Assembly (NCBI GenBank): GCA_014656175.1
Contig: BNBX01000001.1
Coordinates: 248,001-312,000 of the forward strand
From: Streptomyces werraensis
GTDB taxonomy: Bacteria > Actinomycetota > Actinomycetes > Streptomycetales > Streptomycetaceae
Direction: 5' to 3'
DNA length: 64,000 bases
Below, piece after piece: positions 1 through 7,964 of this stretch. Every line of letters starts with the position of its first letter. The stretch's first letter is position 1. The notes under the pieces were generated by a model that was given only the letters and a program-made list of their open reading frames with translations, had not been told where the DNA came from and did not search any database. The position numbers and the translations under genes were made by a program.

Positions 1-629
1 ATGTGGTGGGCGACCACGTCGTGCAGGTCGCGGGCGATGCGCAGCCGCTCCTCGGCGACCCGGCGGCGGGCCTCCTCCTCGCGGGTGCGTTCGGCCCGTT
101 CGGCGCGCTCGCGGATGGCCTGGACGAAGGCGCGGCGGCTGCGGACGGCGTCGCCGGCGGTGGCGCCGATGCCGGTCCAGGCGAGGATCGCCAGGTTCTC
201 CTGGGCGTACCAGGGCAGGGGTCCGGCGGCCATGGCGGCGCCGGTGAGGACGGTCATGGTGAGCAGGCCGAGCCGCCAGGTGGTGGGGCGGTCGGTGGAG
301 GCGGCGACGGTGTAGAGGGCGATCACCGCGCACATGGCGACGGGGGCGCGCGGGTCGCCGGTGACGGACTCGACGACGGAGAGGCCGCCCGCGACGCCGA
401 GCACCGTGCGCGGGGCGCGGCGGCGGAAGACGAGCGCGGCGGCGCCGAGCGACATCAGGACCAGGCTGAGCGGGTCGGGGGTGCGCAGCCCCCAGCTGAC
501 CCCCTCGGGGTCGTGCGGTTCGACGAAGGACCCGGCGACCATGCACAGCAGGACGCCGACGGCCAGCGCCGTGTCCACGGCGGCCGGGTGGGCCCGCGCC
601 CGGCAGCGGACGCGTGTCAGGGTGCTCAC
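1..629 (-). CDS. Sensor histidine kinase, N-terminal part (continues beyond window start)
   Basis: Only the N-terminal ~209 residues lie in the window; the ATPase domain is cut off by the window edge. From a GTG start at 629 the protein begins with a run of hydrophobic segments (for example ALAVGVLLCMVAG and LSLVLMSLGAAALVF). A charged Glu/Arg-rich helix follows, then the H-box RIARDLHDVVAHH at the very edge. DLHDVVAHH is the phospho-acceptor motif of the HisKA_3 (NarL/DesK) class, so the protein autophosphorylates on that His and should pass phosphate to a LuxR-type regulator outside the window. It lies 110 bp downstream of pspAA on the same strand, so a link with envelope stress is possible but not shown. 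The start is chosen by frame and the first plausible GTG; no strong ribosome binding site is visible. Confidence 0.85.
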   Translation of the reverse strand, partial: MSTLTRVRCRARAHPAAVDTALAVGVLLCMVAGSFVEPHDPEGVSWGLRTPDPLSLVLMSLGAAALVFRRRAPRTVLGVAGGLSVVESVTGDPRAPVAMCAVIALYTVAASTDRPTTWRLGLLTMTVLTGAAMAAGPLPWYAQENLAILAWTGIGATAGDAVRSRRAFVQAIRERAERAERTREEEARRRVAEERLRIARDLHDVVAHH

Positions 630-738
630 GGCTGGTTGCGGCGACCGGGGCGGGCGCCCGTGCGGCGCGGCCCCGGCTCCCCCCTCTCTGCGGACTGCCT
701 CTGCGTGGACGGCCGGACGCGGTGGTCCCGGAGACGTC

Positions 739-1020
739 TCAGGTCCCCGGGATGAGGCCGTCGTCGGTGAGGAGGTCGCGGACCTCCTCGAGGGTGGCGT
801 CGGGGGACGGGAGGATGAGGCCGGACGGCTCCAGGGAGTCGTCCGGCAGCGGCTCGCCCAGCTCGTGCACCTTGTCCAGCAGGGCCTGGAGCGTGGCGCG
901 GAAGCCGGGACCGTCGCCGTTCTCCATCTCGGCGAGCAGTTCCTCGTCCAGCTTGTTCAGCTCCGGCAGCCGGCTCTCGTCCAGTGTCAGCTGCCCCTCC
1001 CCCATGATCCGTACGATCAT
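739..1020 (-). CDS. pspAA: PspA-associated protein PspAA
   Basis: This 93-aa acidic protein begins MIVRIMGEGQ and has no membrane segment or signal peptide. Length, sequence style and position 20 bp after pspA match the actinobacterial PspAA family, a small partner encoded beside PspA. Its biochemical role is not established in the family; association with PspA is inferred from gene order. The short spacing implies co-transcription with pspA. The ATG at 1020 follows a GGAGGGCGAC ribosome binding site. Confidence 0.8.
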   Translation of the reverse strand: MIVRIMGEGQLTLDESRLPELNKLDEELLAEMENGDGPGFRATLQALLDKVHELGEPLPDDSLEPSGLILPSPDATLEEVRDLLTDDGLIPGT

Positions 1021-1040
1021 GTCGCCCTCCTCGGCGTGGG

Positions 1041-1844
1041 CTACTGCTTGTCGAAGCGCGGGGTGTCCTGCGGCTGCTGCTGGGTCTGCGGCCGCGCCTG
1101 GTCCTGGCCGCCCTCGAGGGCCTGCCGGTCGCCGGAGGAGCCCCCGGCCAGCTCGGCCTTCATGCGCTGCAGTTCGAGCTCCACGTCCGTGCCGCCGGAG
1201 AGGCGGTCCAGCTCGGCCTGGATGTCGTCCTTGTGCATGCCGGACTGGTCGTCGAGGGCGCCGGAGGCGAGCAGCTCGTCGATCGCGCCGGCCCGCGCCT
1301 GGAGCTGGGCGGTCTTGTCCTCGGCCCGCTGGATGGCCAGGCCGACGTCGCCCATCTCCTCGGAGATGCCGGAGAACGCCTCGCCGATCCGGGTCTGCGC
1401 CTGGGCGGCCGTGTAGGTGGCCTTGATGGTCTCCTTCTTGGTGCGGAAGGCGTCCACCTTGGCCTGGAGGCGCTGCGCGGCCAGCGTCAGCTTCTCCTCC
1501 TCGCCCTGGAGCGTGGCGTGCTGGGTCTCCAGGTCGGTCACCTGCTGCTGGAGCGCGGCACGGCGGGACAGCGCCTCGCGGGCCAGGTCCTCGCGGCCCA
1601 GCGCGAGCGCCTTGCGGCCCTGGTCCTCCAGCTTCGACGACTGGGACTGGAGCTGGTTGAGCTGGAGCTCCAGGCGCTTGCGGCTGGTCGCCACGTCGGC
1701 GACGCCACGGCGGACCTTCTGGAGCAGTTCCAGCTGCTTCTGGTACGAGTAATCGAGGGTCTCGCGCGGGTCCTCGGCCCGGTCAAGGGCCTTGTTCGCC
1801 TTCGCGCGGAAGATCATCCCCATACGCTTCATGACACCGCTCAT
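1041..1844 (-). CDS. pspA: PspA/IM30 family phage shock protein A
   Basis: This peripheral membrane-stress protein belongs to the PspA/IM30/Vipp1 (ESCRT-III-like) family, which oligomerises on and stabilises damaged cytoplasmic membrane. The 267-aa product begins MSGVMKRMGMIFRAKANKAL, an amphipathic N-terminal helix, followed by the family segment DRAEDPRETLDYSYQ and a long Gln/Arg/Glu-rich coiled coil through about residue 220. The tail is Gln- and Pro-rich. The ATG at 1844 was chosen over an in-frame ATG at 1922 because an AGGGGG ribosome binding site precedes it and the family starts here; ATG at 1832 is also possible. pspAA follows 20 bp downstream. The divergent DUF3043 gene lies about 300 bp upstream, so the promoter should be between 1845 and 2142. 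Confidence 0.92.
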   Translation of the reverse strand: MSGVMKRMGMIFRAKANKALDRAEDPRETLDYSYQKQLELLQKVRRGVADVATSRKRLELQLNQLQSQSSKLEDQGRKALALGREDLAREALSRRAALQQQVTDLETQHATLQGEEEKLTLAAQRLQAKVDAFRTKKETIKATYTAAQAQTRIGEAFSGISEEMGDVGLAIQRAEDKTAQLQARAGAIDELLASGALDDQSGMHKDDIQAELDRLSGGTDVELELQRMKAELAGGSSGDRQALEGGQDQARPQTQQQPQDTPRFDKQ

Positions 1845-2142
1845 GGGCTTCGCGCGCCCCCTTCTGACGGACTCCAGCTCCAGTGACTGCCTCAGAACCC
1901 ACAGTACGGGCCCTGCATCCATTACCGCACTGTCCGGGGACGGATGCGCTCATCCCCAAGGACGACTGAGTACCCTCCTGATCCGGCGTAGGGAGTAGGT
2001 GGCTCCCGGGGTGGCGGCCGACGGTCGTCCCGTAAGGCCCCCCGCTACGTCCCCATCTGTCCTAGGAGAGACGTCCGGTGTTGCCGGATCGTTCCCCGCG
2101 GGGCTGTGGCCCAACCCCGGCCACCCCGTACCCTTGGGTTTT

Positions 2143-2742
2143 GTGTTCCGTAGCCGCTCCAAGGAAGAGAAGGCACCGGGCGCCGACAAGGCGACGGTGA
2201 CCGACTCCCATCAGCCCCGTCACCCCGAGGCCCCCAAGGGCCGCCCCACACCCAAGCGCAGCGTGGCCCAGTCGCAGCGCCGCAGCGTGGCCAACACGAC
2301 GATGTCGCGCAAGGAGGCCGCCAAGCGTCAGCGCGAGGAGCGCCGTGCCGCACTGGAGCGTCAGCGCCAGGCGCTGGCCAGCGGCGACGAGCGGTACCTG
2401 CCCGCGCGCGACAAGGGTCCGGTGCGCCGGTTCGCCCGTGACTTCGTGGACTCGCGCTTCCACATCGCGGAGTGGTTCCTTCCGATGGCCGTGGTCATCC
2501 TGGTGCTGAGCATGGTCCAGGTGGCGCAGCTGCAGAACATCGCGCTGCTGCTGTGGCTGGTCGTCATCGTGATGATCGTGCTCGACTCGGTCGTGACGGG
2601 CTTCCGCCTGAAGAAGACGCTCGCCGAGCGCTTCCCCGACGAGAACCGGCGCGGCGCGGTGGCCTACGCGCTGATGCGCACGCTCCAGATGCGCCGACTG
2701 CGGCTGCCCAAGCCCCAGGTGAAGCGCGGGGAGCGGCCCTGA
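2143..2742 (+). CDS. DUF3043 family membrane protein
   Basis: This 199-aa protein has a highly charged N-terminal half rich in Lys, Arg and Gln (RKEAAKRQREERRAAL around residues 55-70). Two close hydrophobic helices follow (FLPMAVVILVLSMVQVAQL and IALLLWLVVIVMIVLDSVV), then a basic cytoplasmic tail. This layout and the RFPDENRRGAVAYALMR segment fit DUF3043, an actinobacterial family without a known function. The GTG at 2143 is chosen because TACCCT, a possible -10 element, lies 8 nt before it at 2129-2134 and there is no Shine-Dalgarno sequence; the transcript may be leaderless. Its stop overlaps the proposed CTG start of the following methyltransferase, so the two are probably translationally coupled. 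Confidence 0.85.
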   Translation: MFRSRSKEEKAPGADKATVTDSHQPRHPEAPKGRPTPKRSVAQSQRRSVANTTMSRKEAAKRQREERRAALERQRQALASGDERYLPARDKGPVRRFARDFVDSRFHIAEWFLPMAVVILVLSMVQVAQLQNIALLLWLVVIVMIVLDSVVTGFRLKKTLAERFPDENRRGAVAYALMRTLQMRRLRLPKPQVKRGERP

Positions 2743-3506
2743 GCACCACCCCGTTCGCGCACGGTACGACGGCGCCGGGTCCGCCGACCGGACCCGGCCG
2801 TCTGCGTGACGTCGTCCGTGAGGAGCTGGTGGCCCGCCAGCTCGAGGAGCAGATAGTCGCGCGCTTCCCGGTGGGGAAGCGGCTCCGGGTGCTCGACGTG
2901 GGCATGGGCCGGGGCGCGCAGGCGCTGCGGCTGGCCCGGGCCGGCCATCAGGTGACGGGCGTCGAGCAGGACGCCGCCTCGATCGCGGCGGCCCGCGAGG
3001 CGTTCGCCGGGGAGCCCGAGGGCATCCGGGAGCGGATGCGGATCATCGAGGGGCACGCCGGGGACACCGGTGTGCACTTCCTGCCGGGCAGTTTCGACGT
3101 CGTGCTCTGTCATGGCGTGCTCATGGACGACGTCGAGGAGCCGGACGCGCTGCTCGCGGGGGTGGCCCGGATGCTGGCGCCCGGCGGGATGCTGTCGCTG
3201 CTCGTGCGCAACGGCGACGCGGCGGCGATGCGGGCGGGTCTGTCCGGCGACTGGGCGGGGGCGCTGGCGGCGTTCTGCCCGCCGACGGCGTCGTACGGGC
3301 TGAAGCGGCTGACGTCGACGCTCGCCGGGATCGGTGCCCCGCTGCACACCTGGTACGGCGTGCGGGTCTTCACGGACACGGCGGCGGACGACGCGGTGCT
3401 GCCGGACGACCTGGACGCGGTGCTGGCGGTCGAGGACCGGGCCGGGCGGACGGACCCGTACCGGGGGGTCGCGGCGCTGCTGCACCTGTGCGGGGTCCGG
3501 GGCTGA
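2739..3506 (+). CDS. SAM-dependent class I methyltransferase, possible CTG start
   Basis: This 255-aa protein has a clear Rossmann methyltransferase core. Motif I is VLDVGMGRGAQALRLA near residues 49-64, the acidic motif II is VTGVEQD, and FDVVLCHGVLMDDVEEPD is the motif IV/post-IV region. The C-terminal part is typical of the Methyltransf_11/25 class. The substrate is unknown. The frame has no ATG or GTG at the usual place: CTG at 2739 sits 6 nt after GGGGAG and overlaps the preceding stop (CTGA), which argues for translational coupling. The next alternative, GTG at 2829, would leave about 200 residues but no good ribosome binding site. The stop codon lies inside a terminator stem. Confidence 0.85.
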   Translation: MSTTPFAHGTTAPGPPTGPGRLRDVVREELVARQLEEQIVARFPVGKRLRVLDVGMGRGAQALRLARAGHQVTGVEQDAASIAAAREAFAGEPEGIRERMRIIEGHAGDTGVHFLPGSFDVVLCHGVLMDDVEEPDALLAGVARMLAPGGMLSLLVRNGDAAAMRAGLSGDWAGALAAFCPPTASYGLKRLTSTLAGIGAPLHTWYGVRVFTDTAADDAVLPDDLDAVLAVEDRAGRTDPYRGVAALLHLCGVRG

Positions 3507-3520
3507 GGGGTCAGCCCCGG
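3497..3520 (+). terminator. Hairpin terminator containing the methyltransferase stop
   Basis: A perfect 10-bp stem (3497-3506 pairs with 3511-3520) closes on a GGGG loop. The TGA stop at 3504-3506 forms the top of the left arm. There is no U-tract, as is usual for Streptomyces terminators. Confidence 0.6.
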
Positions 3521-3580
3521 AGAATCTCGGCCGCGGACGGACACTCCGGTCCCGGTGTCACCGGCCCCGGTGGCGCCGGC

Positions 3581-3829
3581 TCACGCTCCTTCGCCGGCGC
3601 TCCCGCTCTCCGCCGCCGCGGCCCCGTCCGCGTGCAGGCTCATCGGGCCGTAGATCTCGGTGTCGTCCTCCAGCAGCCGCACCTGGTCCGCGCCGCCCTC
3701 CAGAAGGGCCTTCCAGTTCTCCCCGATCCAGGACTCGGCGTCCCCCTGCGTGGTGAACTCCTCCGGCGCCACCGCGGGCTCGACCTGCGTCCCGTCGGCC
3801 TTCTCGAACCGCCACGTCCATGCCGCCAT
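3581..3829 (-). CDS. Conserved small acidic protein, unknown function
   Basis: This 82-aa protein starts MAAWTWRFEKADGTQVEP. It has no signal peptide or membrane helix. The middle contains FTTQGDAESWIGENWKALL and the end is Ala/Gly-rich, suggesting a compact alpha/beta domain with a disordered tail. I recognise it only as a small protein conserved in Streptomyces. The ATG at 3829 is decided by a strong GGGAGG ribosome binding site 6 nt upstream. It is convergent with the methyltransferase and divergent from cobU, with 116 bp to share promoters with cobU. Confidence 0.8.
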   Translation of the reverse strand: MAAWTWRFEKADGTQVEPAVAPEEFTTQGDAESWIGENWKALLEGGADQVRLLEDDTEIYGPMSLHADGAAAAESGSAGEGA

Positions 3830-3945
3830 GTACGCCTCCCAAGCGTGTGAGCTCACTGCACAGCAGAAGCCGGATCTTGGTCCGGCTCCTGACCAAGAGC
3901 GTAGTCGGACGGGCATCGACTGTGGGGAAAGGCGAGAATCGGGGC

Positions 3946-5145
3946 GTGGAACTGACTCTGCTCGGCACCGGCGCCCCGGCGGGACTGCCCCGCCCCGACT
4001 GTCCCTGCGCGGCGTGCGCGTGCGCGCTCGGACCGGACGCACGGGCGGCGACCTCGCTGCTGGTGGACGGCGCGCTGCTGCTCGACCTGACCCCCGGCGC
4101 GGCCTTCGCCGCGGCCCGTGCGGGGCGTTCACTGGGCGGGGTGCGCCAGGTGCTGCTGTCGCACCCGCACGACGGGCCCGCGGTGGAGGTGCCGGCCGGA
4201 CTGCCGCAGCCGGGGCGGGTGCCGGACGGGCGTGAGCTGGCGCTGCTGACGGGGCATCGGGTGCGGGCGGTGGCACTGGACGCGCCCGGCACCGGGTACG
4301 CGGTGACCGGCCCCGACGGGCAGCGGCTGCTGTACCTGCCGCCGGGCGGCGCCCCGGCCGGTCTCGAGGCGCCCGCCGAGCCGTACGCGATGGTCGTGCT
4401 GGACGTCGTGGGCCGCCCGGACGCGCTGGCGCGGCTGCGGGAGACGGGCGCGGTGGTGCCGACGACGGACGTGATCGCGGTGCACCTGGACCACGACGTG
4501 CCGCCGGGCCCCGAGGTACGGCGCCGGCTCGCGGCGGCCGGGGCGCGCGCCGTGCCGGACGGGACGACGCTGGAGGTGGGGGCGTACGAGGACGTGCCCG
4601 ACGTGCCGCGCCGCACGCTGGTGCTGGGCGGGGCGCGGTCCGGCAAGTCGGTGGAGGCGGAGCGGCGCCTGGAGTCCTTCCCCGAGGTGCTGTACGTGGC
4701 GACCGGCGGCTCGCGCAACGGCGACACCGAGTGGGCGGCGCGGGTGTCCGCGCACCAGGAGCGGCGGCCGGGGTCCTGGCGGACCGTGGAGACCTGCGAC
4801 CTGGTGCCCCTGCTCAAGGACGACGGCCCGCCGCTCCTGGTGGACTGCCTGTCGCTGTGGCTGACGGACGCGATGGACGCGGTGGGCGCCTGGGACGACG
4901 CGGAGTGGGCTGACGGCGGCGAGCGCGCCCTCCGTGACCGCGTGCGGGCCCTCACGGACGCGGTCCGCGAGACCCGCCGCACGGTGGTCGCGGTCTCCAA
5001 CGAGGTCGGCTCCGGCATCGTCCCCGCCACCGCGTCGGGCCGTCGCTACCGCGACGAACTCGGCCGTCTCAACACGGCGTTCGCGGCGGAGTGCGAGCAG
5101 GTGCTGCTGGTGGTGGCGGGTCAGGCGCTGGTGCTGCGGGGCTGA
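3946..5145 (+). CDS. cobU: Bifunctional adenosylcobinamide kinase/GTP guanylyltransferase with fused MBL-like domain
   Basis: The C-terminal ~175 residues are CobU/CobP, which phosphorylates adenosylcobinamide and then attaches GMP to make AdoCbi-GDP. The P-loop GGARSGKS is at residues 228-235, followed by VLYVATGG, the VDCLSLWLTD segment and VSNEVGSGIVP. The first ~220 residues resemble a PhnP-like metallo-beta-lactamase fold: LTLLGTGAPAG, a Cys-rich DCPCAACACAL and VLLSHPHDGP. The usual HxHxDH zinc motif reads HPHDG, so hydrolase activity is doubtful. Normal CobU is about 180 aa, so this 399-aa protein is a fusion. The GTG at 3946 follows a GGCGAG-type ribosome binding site. cobT and cobS follow within 4 kb, interleaved with other genes. 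Confidence 0.9.
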   Translation: MELTLLGTGAPAGLPRPDCPCAACACALGPDARAATSLLVDGALLLDLTPGAAFAAARAGRSLGGVRQVLLSHPHDGPAVEVPAGLPQPGRVPDGRELALLTGHRVRAVALDAPGTGYAVTGPDGQRLLYLPPGGAPAGLEAPAEPYAMVVLDVVGRPDALARLRETGAVVPTTDVIAVHLDHDVPPGPEVRRRLAAAGARAVPDGTTLEVGAYEDVPDVPRRTLVLGGARSGKSVEAERRLESFPEVLYVATGGSRNGDTEWAARVSAHQERRPGSWRTVETCDLVPLLKDDGPPLLVDCLSLWLTDAMDAVGAWDDAEWADGGERALRDRVRALTDAVRETRRTVVAVSNEVGSGIVPATASGRRYRDELGRLNTAFAAECEQVLLVVAGQALVLRG

Positions 5146-5146
5146 G

Positions 5147-5163
5147 CCGGCGGGGACCGCCGG
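5147..5163 (+). terminator. Hairpin after cobU
   Basis: A perfect 7-bp stem (5147-5153 with 5157-5163) with a GGA loop starts 2 nt after the cobU stop. Confidence 0.45.
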
Positions 5164-5616
5164 CCATCACGCCACCGGCTCGCCGGCACCCGGCAGCGGC
5201 CTGTCCGAGCCCACGGCTCCAGGCGCGCCGCCGGTACTCGGCACGGCTCTTCGGTGCGCACGGGCCGCGCAGCCGCGGCCGGGCCGGCTCGCGCGCCGCG
5301 TCTCCCGGGCGACGGGCTGTCAGGGCCGCGCGCGGGACGGCGCCGAGGGCCGCAGCTCGCTCCCGTGTCTTCGCGCGTGGCGACCGGGCGCTGTGGCCCT
5401 CCCGCCGCCCGCGTGCGAGGCGTCCACGGCGCCCGGGGCCGCCGCCCGGGCTTTCCGGCCGGTCGCCAGGCGCACGGCCCTCGCACAGGACCGGCGAACG
5501 GGCAGCGGGCGGCTTGGACATGGCCTGGGCGGTGAGGGGGACGGCCGGGTGCGGGGGCACGGGGTGCCGCAGGAGGCTTTGTGACGCACCGTGTGCGGGG
5601 CGCGGGCGCGCGTGCG
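5164..5616. other. Intergenic GC-rich stretch, no gene seen
   Basis: This 450-bp stretch separates two convergent genes (cobU and a methyltransferase). Open frames cross it on both strands, but they are Arg/Pro/Ala-rich without family features and without a ribosome binding site, so I read them as GC-driven noise. I see no tRNA and no obvious repeat. It may be the remnant of a lost gene. Confidence 0.5.
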
Positions 5617-6666
5617 TCACCGTTTCGGTTTGCGGGCGATCACGCGGTAGCTGTTGGCGAGCGGGGTGTGGCGGGCCAGGGGGGAGAGGGCCAGGTCGGC
5701 CATGGCGGCGGCGATCACCAGGGGGGTGCCGGCGCGCAGCAGTGCGGTGCGCAGGCGCTGCTCGGCCGGGGAGGGCGGGATCGCCCGCCAGGGGGTGTCC
5801 GGGGCGGGGAGGGCGTGGGAGAGGGCGAGGGCCGTGAGGCCGGCCAGGTCGTGGGGGACGTGGGCGGCGCGGTGGCCGGCGGTGACGATCTCGCAGCCGC
5901 GCGCCTCGAGTTCCTCGCGGAGGTTGCGGCGGGGCAGCAGGTGCAGCCGGCGGGGCTGGTCGTAGGGCAGCCACCAGCGGCCGAACAGGGCGGCGTACGC
6001 ACAGCGCGGGTCGAGGGTCTCGATCAGCAGGTGCCCGCCGGGGCGCAGGGCGTCGAGGGCGGCGTGCAGTTCGGCGCGCGGGTCGGTGGTGCGCTCCAGG
6101 TGGTGCAGCAGGCTGACGACGTCGTAGCGGCCGGCCAGCCGGGCCAGCACCCCGGGGTCGGCGAGCGGCCCCACGTGCGCCTCCTCGATCCGGCCGAGCT
6201 CCCGGGCCCGTTCGACGCGGGGGGTGAGGTCGGTGCCGTCGAAGGCCGTGTAGGGGAAGAACTCCCGCGCGGTGTCCGGGAACCGGGCGAGTCCCGTGCC
6301 CACGTCCAGCCAGCTCTCCGGTTCGCCGAACGGCAGCATCGCGCGGGCCGTGGCGCGGCGGCGGTGGCGTACGGCGTGCAGGGCGAGGACCCGCTCGGTG
6401 GCGGGGTCGCGGGGGGCGCCGCGCACCGCGCGCCGGTAGAAGGCCAGGCCTTCGGGGGTGAGCCGGGGGTTCTGGAAGGTGTGGCCGCAGTCGCGGCACT
6501 CGTCGACGGTGAACAGCCCGGGCCGGTGCCGGCGCAGGTCCCCCGTTCTCAGCCGGGTGCGCAGCCGCGCGGACCCGCACCAGGGGCAGTCGGGGCGGCG
6601 CGGTTCGTGCACGCGGGCGGAGCCGTGCGGGGCGGGGAACGCGGTGTCGGGGGCGGTGGCGGGCAT
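5617..6666 (-). CDS. Class I SAM-dependent methyltransferase with N-terminal zinc-ribbon-like Cys pairs
   Basis: This 349-aa protein begins with a Cys4 arrangement typical of a zinc ribbon (CPWCGSARL near residue 27 and CRDCGHTFQNPRLTPEG near 57). A methyltransferase core follows: SWLDVGTGLARF is motif I and YDVVSLLHHLERTTDP is the post-I/IV region, then LRPGGHLLIETLDP. This architecture matches Methyltransf_23 proteins that often modify sugars or cell-envelope precursors; the substrate here is unknown. The ATG at 6666 is chosen because GGGAG lies 6 nt upstream. It is transcribed divergently from cobT. Confidence 0.85.
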   Translation of the reverse strand: MPATAPDTAFPAPHGSARVHEPRRPDCPWCGSARLRTRLRTGDLRRHRPGLFTVDECRDCGHTFQNPRLTPEGLAFYRRAVRGAPRDPATERVLALHAVRHRRRATARAMLPFGEPESWLDVGTGLARFPDTAREFFPYTAFDGTDLTPRVERARELGRIEEAHVGPLADPGVLARLAGRYDVVSLLHHLERTTDPRAELHAALDALRPGGHLLIETLDPRCAYAALFGRWWLPYDQPRRLHLLPRRNLREELEARGCEIVTAGHRAAHVPHDLAGLTALALSHALPAPDTPWRAIPPSPAEQRLRTALLRAGTPLVIAAAMADLALSPLARHTPLANSYRVIARKPKR

Positions 6667-6875
6667 GGGCGGCTCCCGGCGTGAGGTCGTACGGCACGCG
6701 GGTGGCGCGACGTGCGGGGACGGTCGGGGACGGACGGAGGGATCTCCGGCATTCCCGAGCAAAACGTTACGTACGGGAAGGCCTCACGGGGTGGATCACG
6801 GCCGGGGTGGCGTGGTGGGGGTGAGGGCGCGAACGCGGGGACGACCGGCGCTCCGGGGTGTTCGACGAGGGCCGG

Positions 6876-6881
6876 TACTGT
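6876..6881 (+). promoter_or_regulatory. -10-like element, possible leaderless start of cobT
   Basis: TACTGT lies 7 nt before the cobT ATG and no Shine-Dalgarno sequence is present, which fits transcription beginning at the start codon. The -35 is not clear. Confidence 0.45.
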
Positions 6882-6888
6882 TCGGCGA

Positions 6889-7953
6889 ATGAGCTCGCTT
6901 AATCTCGACGACTTCACCGATCTGATCGAGCGTCCGGACGGCGGGGTGCGCCGTGACGCGGAGGAGCACCGGGCCCGTCTGGCGGTGCCGCCCGGGTCGC
7001 TGGGCCGCCTGGACGACCTGGGTGAGTGGCTGGCCGCGGCGCAGTCCTCGGTGCCGGTGCGGCCCGTGGAGCGGCCGCGGGTGGTGCTGTTCGCGGGCGA
7101 CCACGGGATCGCCGAGCGGGAGGTCTCCGCGCGTCCTGCGGGCACCGCCGTGGAGCTGGTGCGGGACGTGCTGGAGGGCGGCCGGCCGGTCTCGGTGCTG
7201 GCGCGCCGGCTGGACGTGCCGGTGCGGGTGGTCGACATGGCGCTGGACTGCGACCCGGCGTCGCTGCCCGAGGACGTCGTACGCCACCGGGTGCGGCGCG
7301 GCAGCGGACGCATCGACGTCGAGGACGCGCTGACCCTGGAGGAGGCCGAGGCGGCGTTCCGCGCGGGGATGGCCGTGGCGGACGAGGAGGCCGACTCGGG
7401 TACGGATCTGGTGGTGCTGGGCGACGTCAGCGTCGGCGGCACGACCGCGGCGGGTGTGCTGGTCGCGGCTCTGTGCGGGACGGACGCGTCGGTGGTGACC
7501 GGGCGCGGCGGTCTGCCGATCGACGACCTGGCGTGGATGCGCAAGTGCGCGGCGATCCGGGACGCGTTGCGCCGGGCGCGGCCGGTGCTGGGGGACCAGC
7601 TGCGGCTGCTGGCGACGGTGGGCGGGGCGGACCTGACCGCGATGACCGGGTTCCTGCTGCAGAGCGCGGTGCGGAAGCTGCCGGTGCTGCTGGACGGGGT
7701 GGTGACGGCGGCGTGCGCGCTGGTGGCGCAGCGGGTGGCGTTCCGGGCGCCGGACTGGTGGCTGGCGTCGCACGCGAGCGGGGAGCCGGGTCAGGCGAAG
7801 GCGCTGGACCGGATGGCGCTGGAGCCGGTGCTGCCGCAGGGGGTCGCGGTGGGGGAAGGCGCCGGGGCGTTGCTGGCGTTGCCGCTGGTGCAGGCGGCGG
7901 CGGCGCTGGCCGCGGAGTTGCCGGTCCGGCAGGAACTCGTCAAGGACGCGTGA
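6889..7953 (+). CDS. cobT: Nicotinate-nucleotide--dimethylbenzimidazole phosphoribosyltransferase
   Basis: CobT makes alpha-ribazole 5'-phosphate from dimethylbenzimidazole and nicotinate mononucleotide for the lower ligand of cobalamin. The 354-aa protein has the expected length. It carries PPGSLGRLDDLG near residue 31, VVLFAGDHGIAEREVSA near residue 65, LGDVSVGGTTAAGVL near residue 178, and the C-terminal VGEGAGALLALPL with the probable catalytic Glu. The start is ATG 6889; longer in-frame readings lack a ribosome binding site and conserved sequence. I see no cobalamin riboswitch upstream. The gene ends 12 bp from the convergent membrane protein. Confidence 0.95.
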   Translation: MSSLNLDDFTDLIERPDGGVRRDAEEHRARLAVPPGSLGRLDDLGEWLAAAQSSVPVRPVERPRVVLFAGDHGIAEREVSARPAGTAVELVRDVLEGGRPVSVLARRLDVPVRVVDMALDCDPASLPEDVVRHRVRRGSGRIDVEDALTLEEAEAAFRAGMAVADEEADSGTDLVVLGDVSVGGTTAAGVLVAALCGTDASVVTGRGGLPIDDLAWMRKCAAIRDALRRARPVLGDQLRLLATVGGADLTAMTGFLLQSAVRKLPVLLDGVVTAACALVAQRVAFRAPDWWLASHASGEPGQAKALDRMALEPVLPQGVAVGEGAGALLALPLVQAAAALAAELPVRQELVKDA

Positions 7954-7964
7954 GGGTGACGCCC

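Noticed and set aside
5121..5486. Small minus-strand frame in the cobU-methyltransferase gap
   Set aside because: Arg/Pro/Ala-rich composition, no start signal and partial overlap with cobU; typical GC noise.
6667..6888. Cobalamin riboswitch upstream of cobT
   Set aside because: I could not find a B12-box-like sequence, and cobT appears leaderless.
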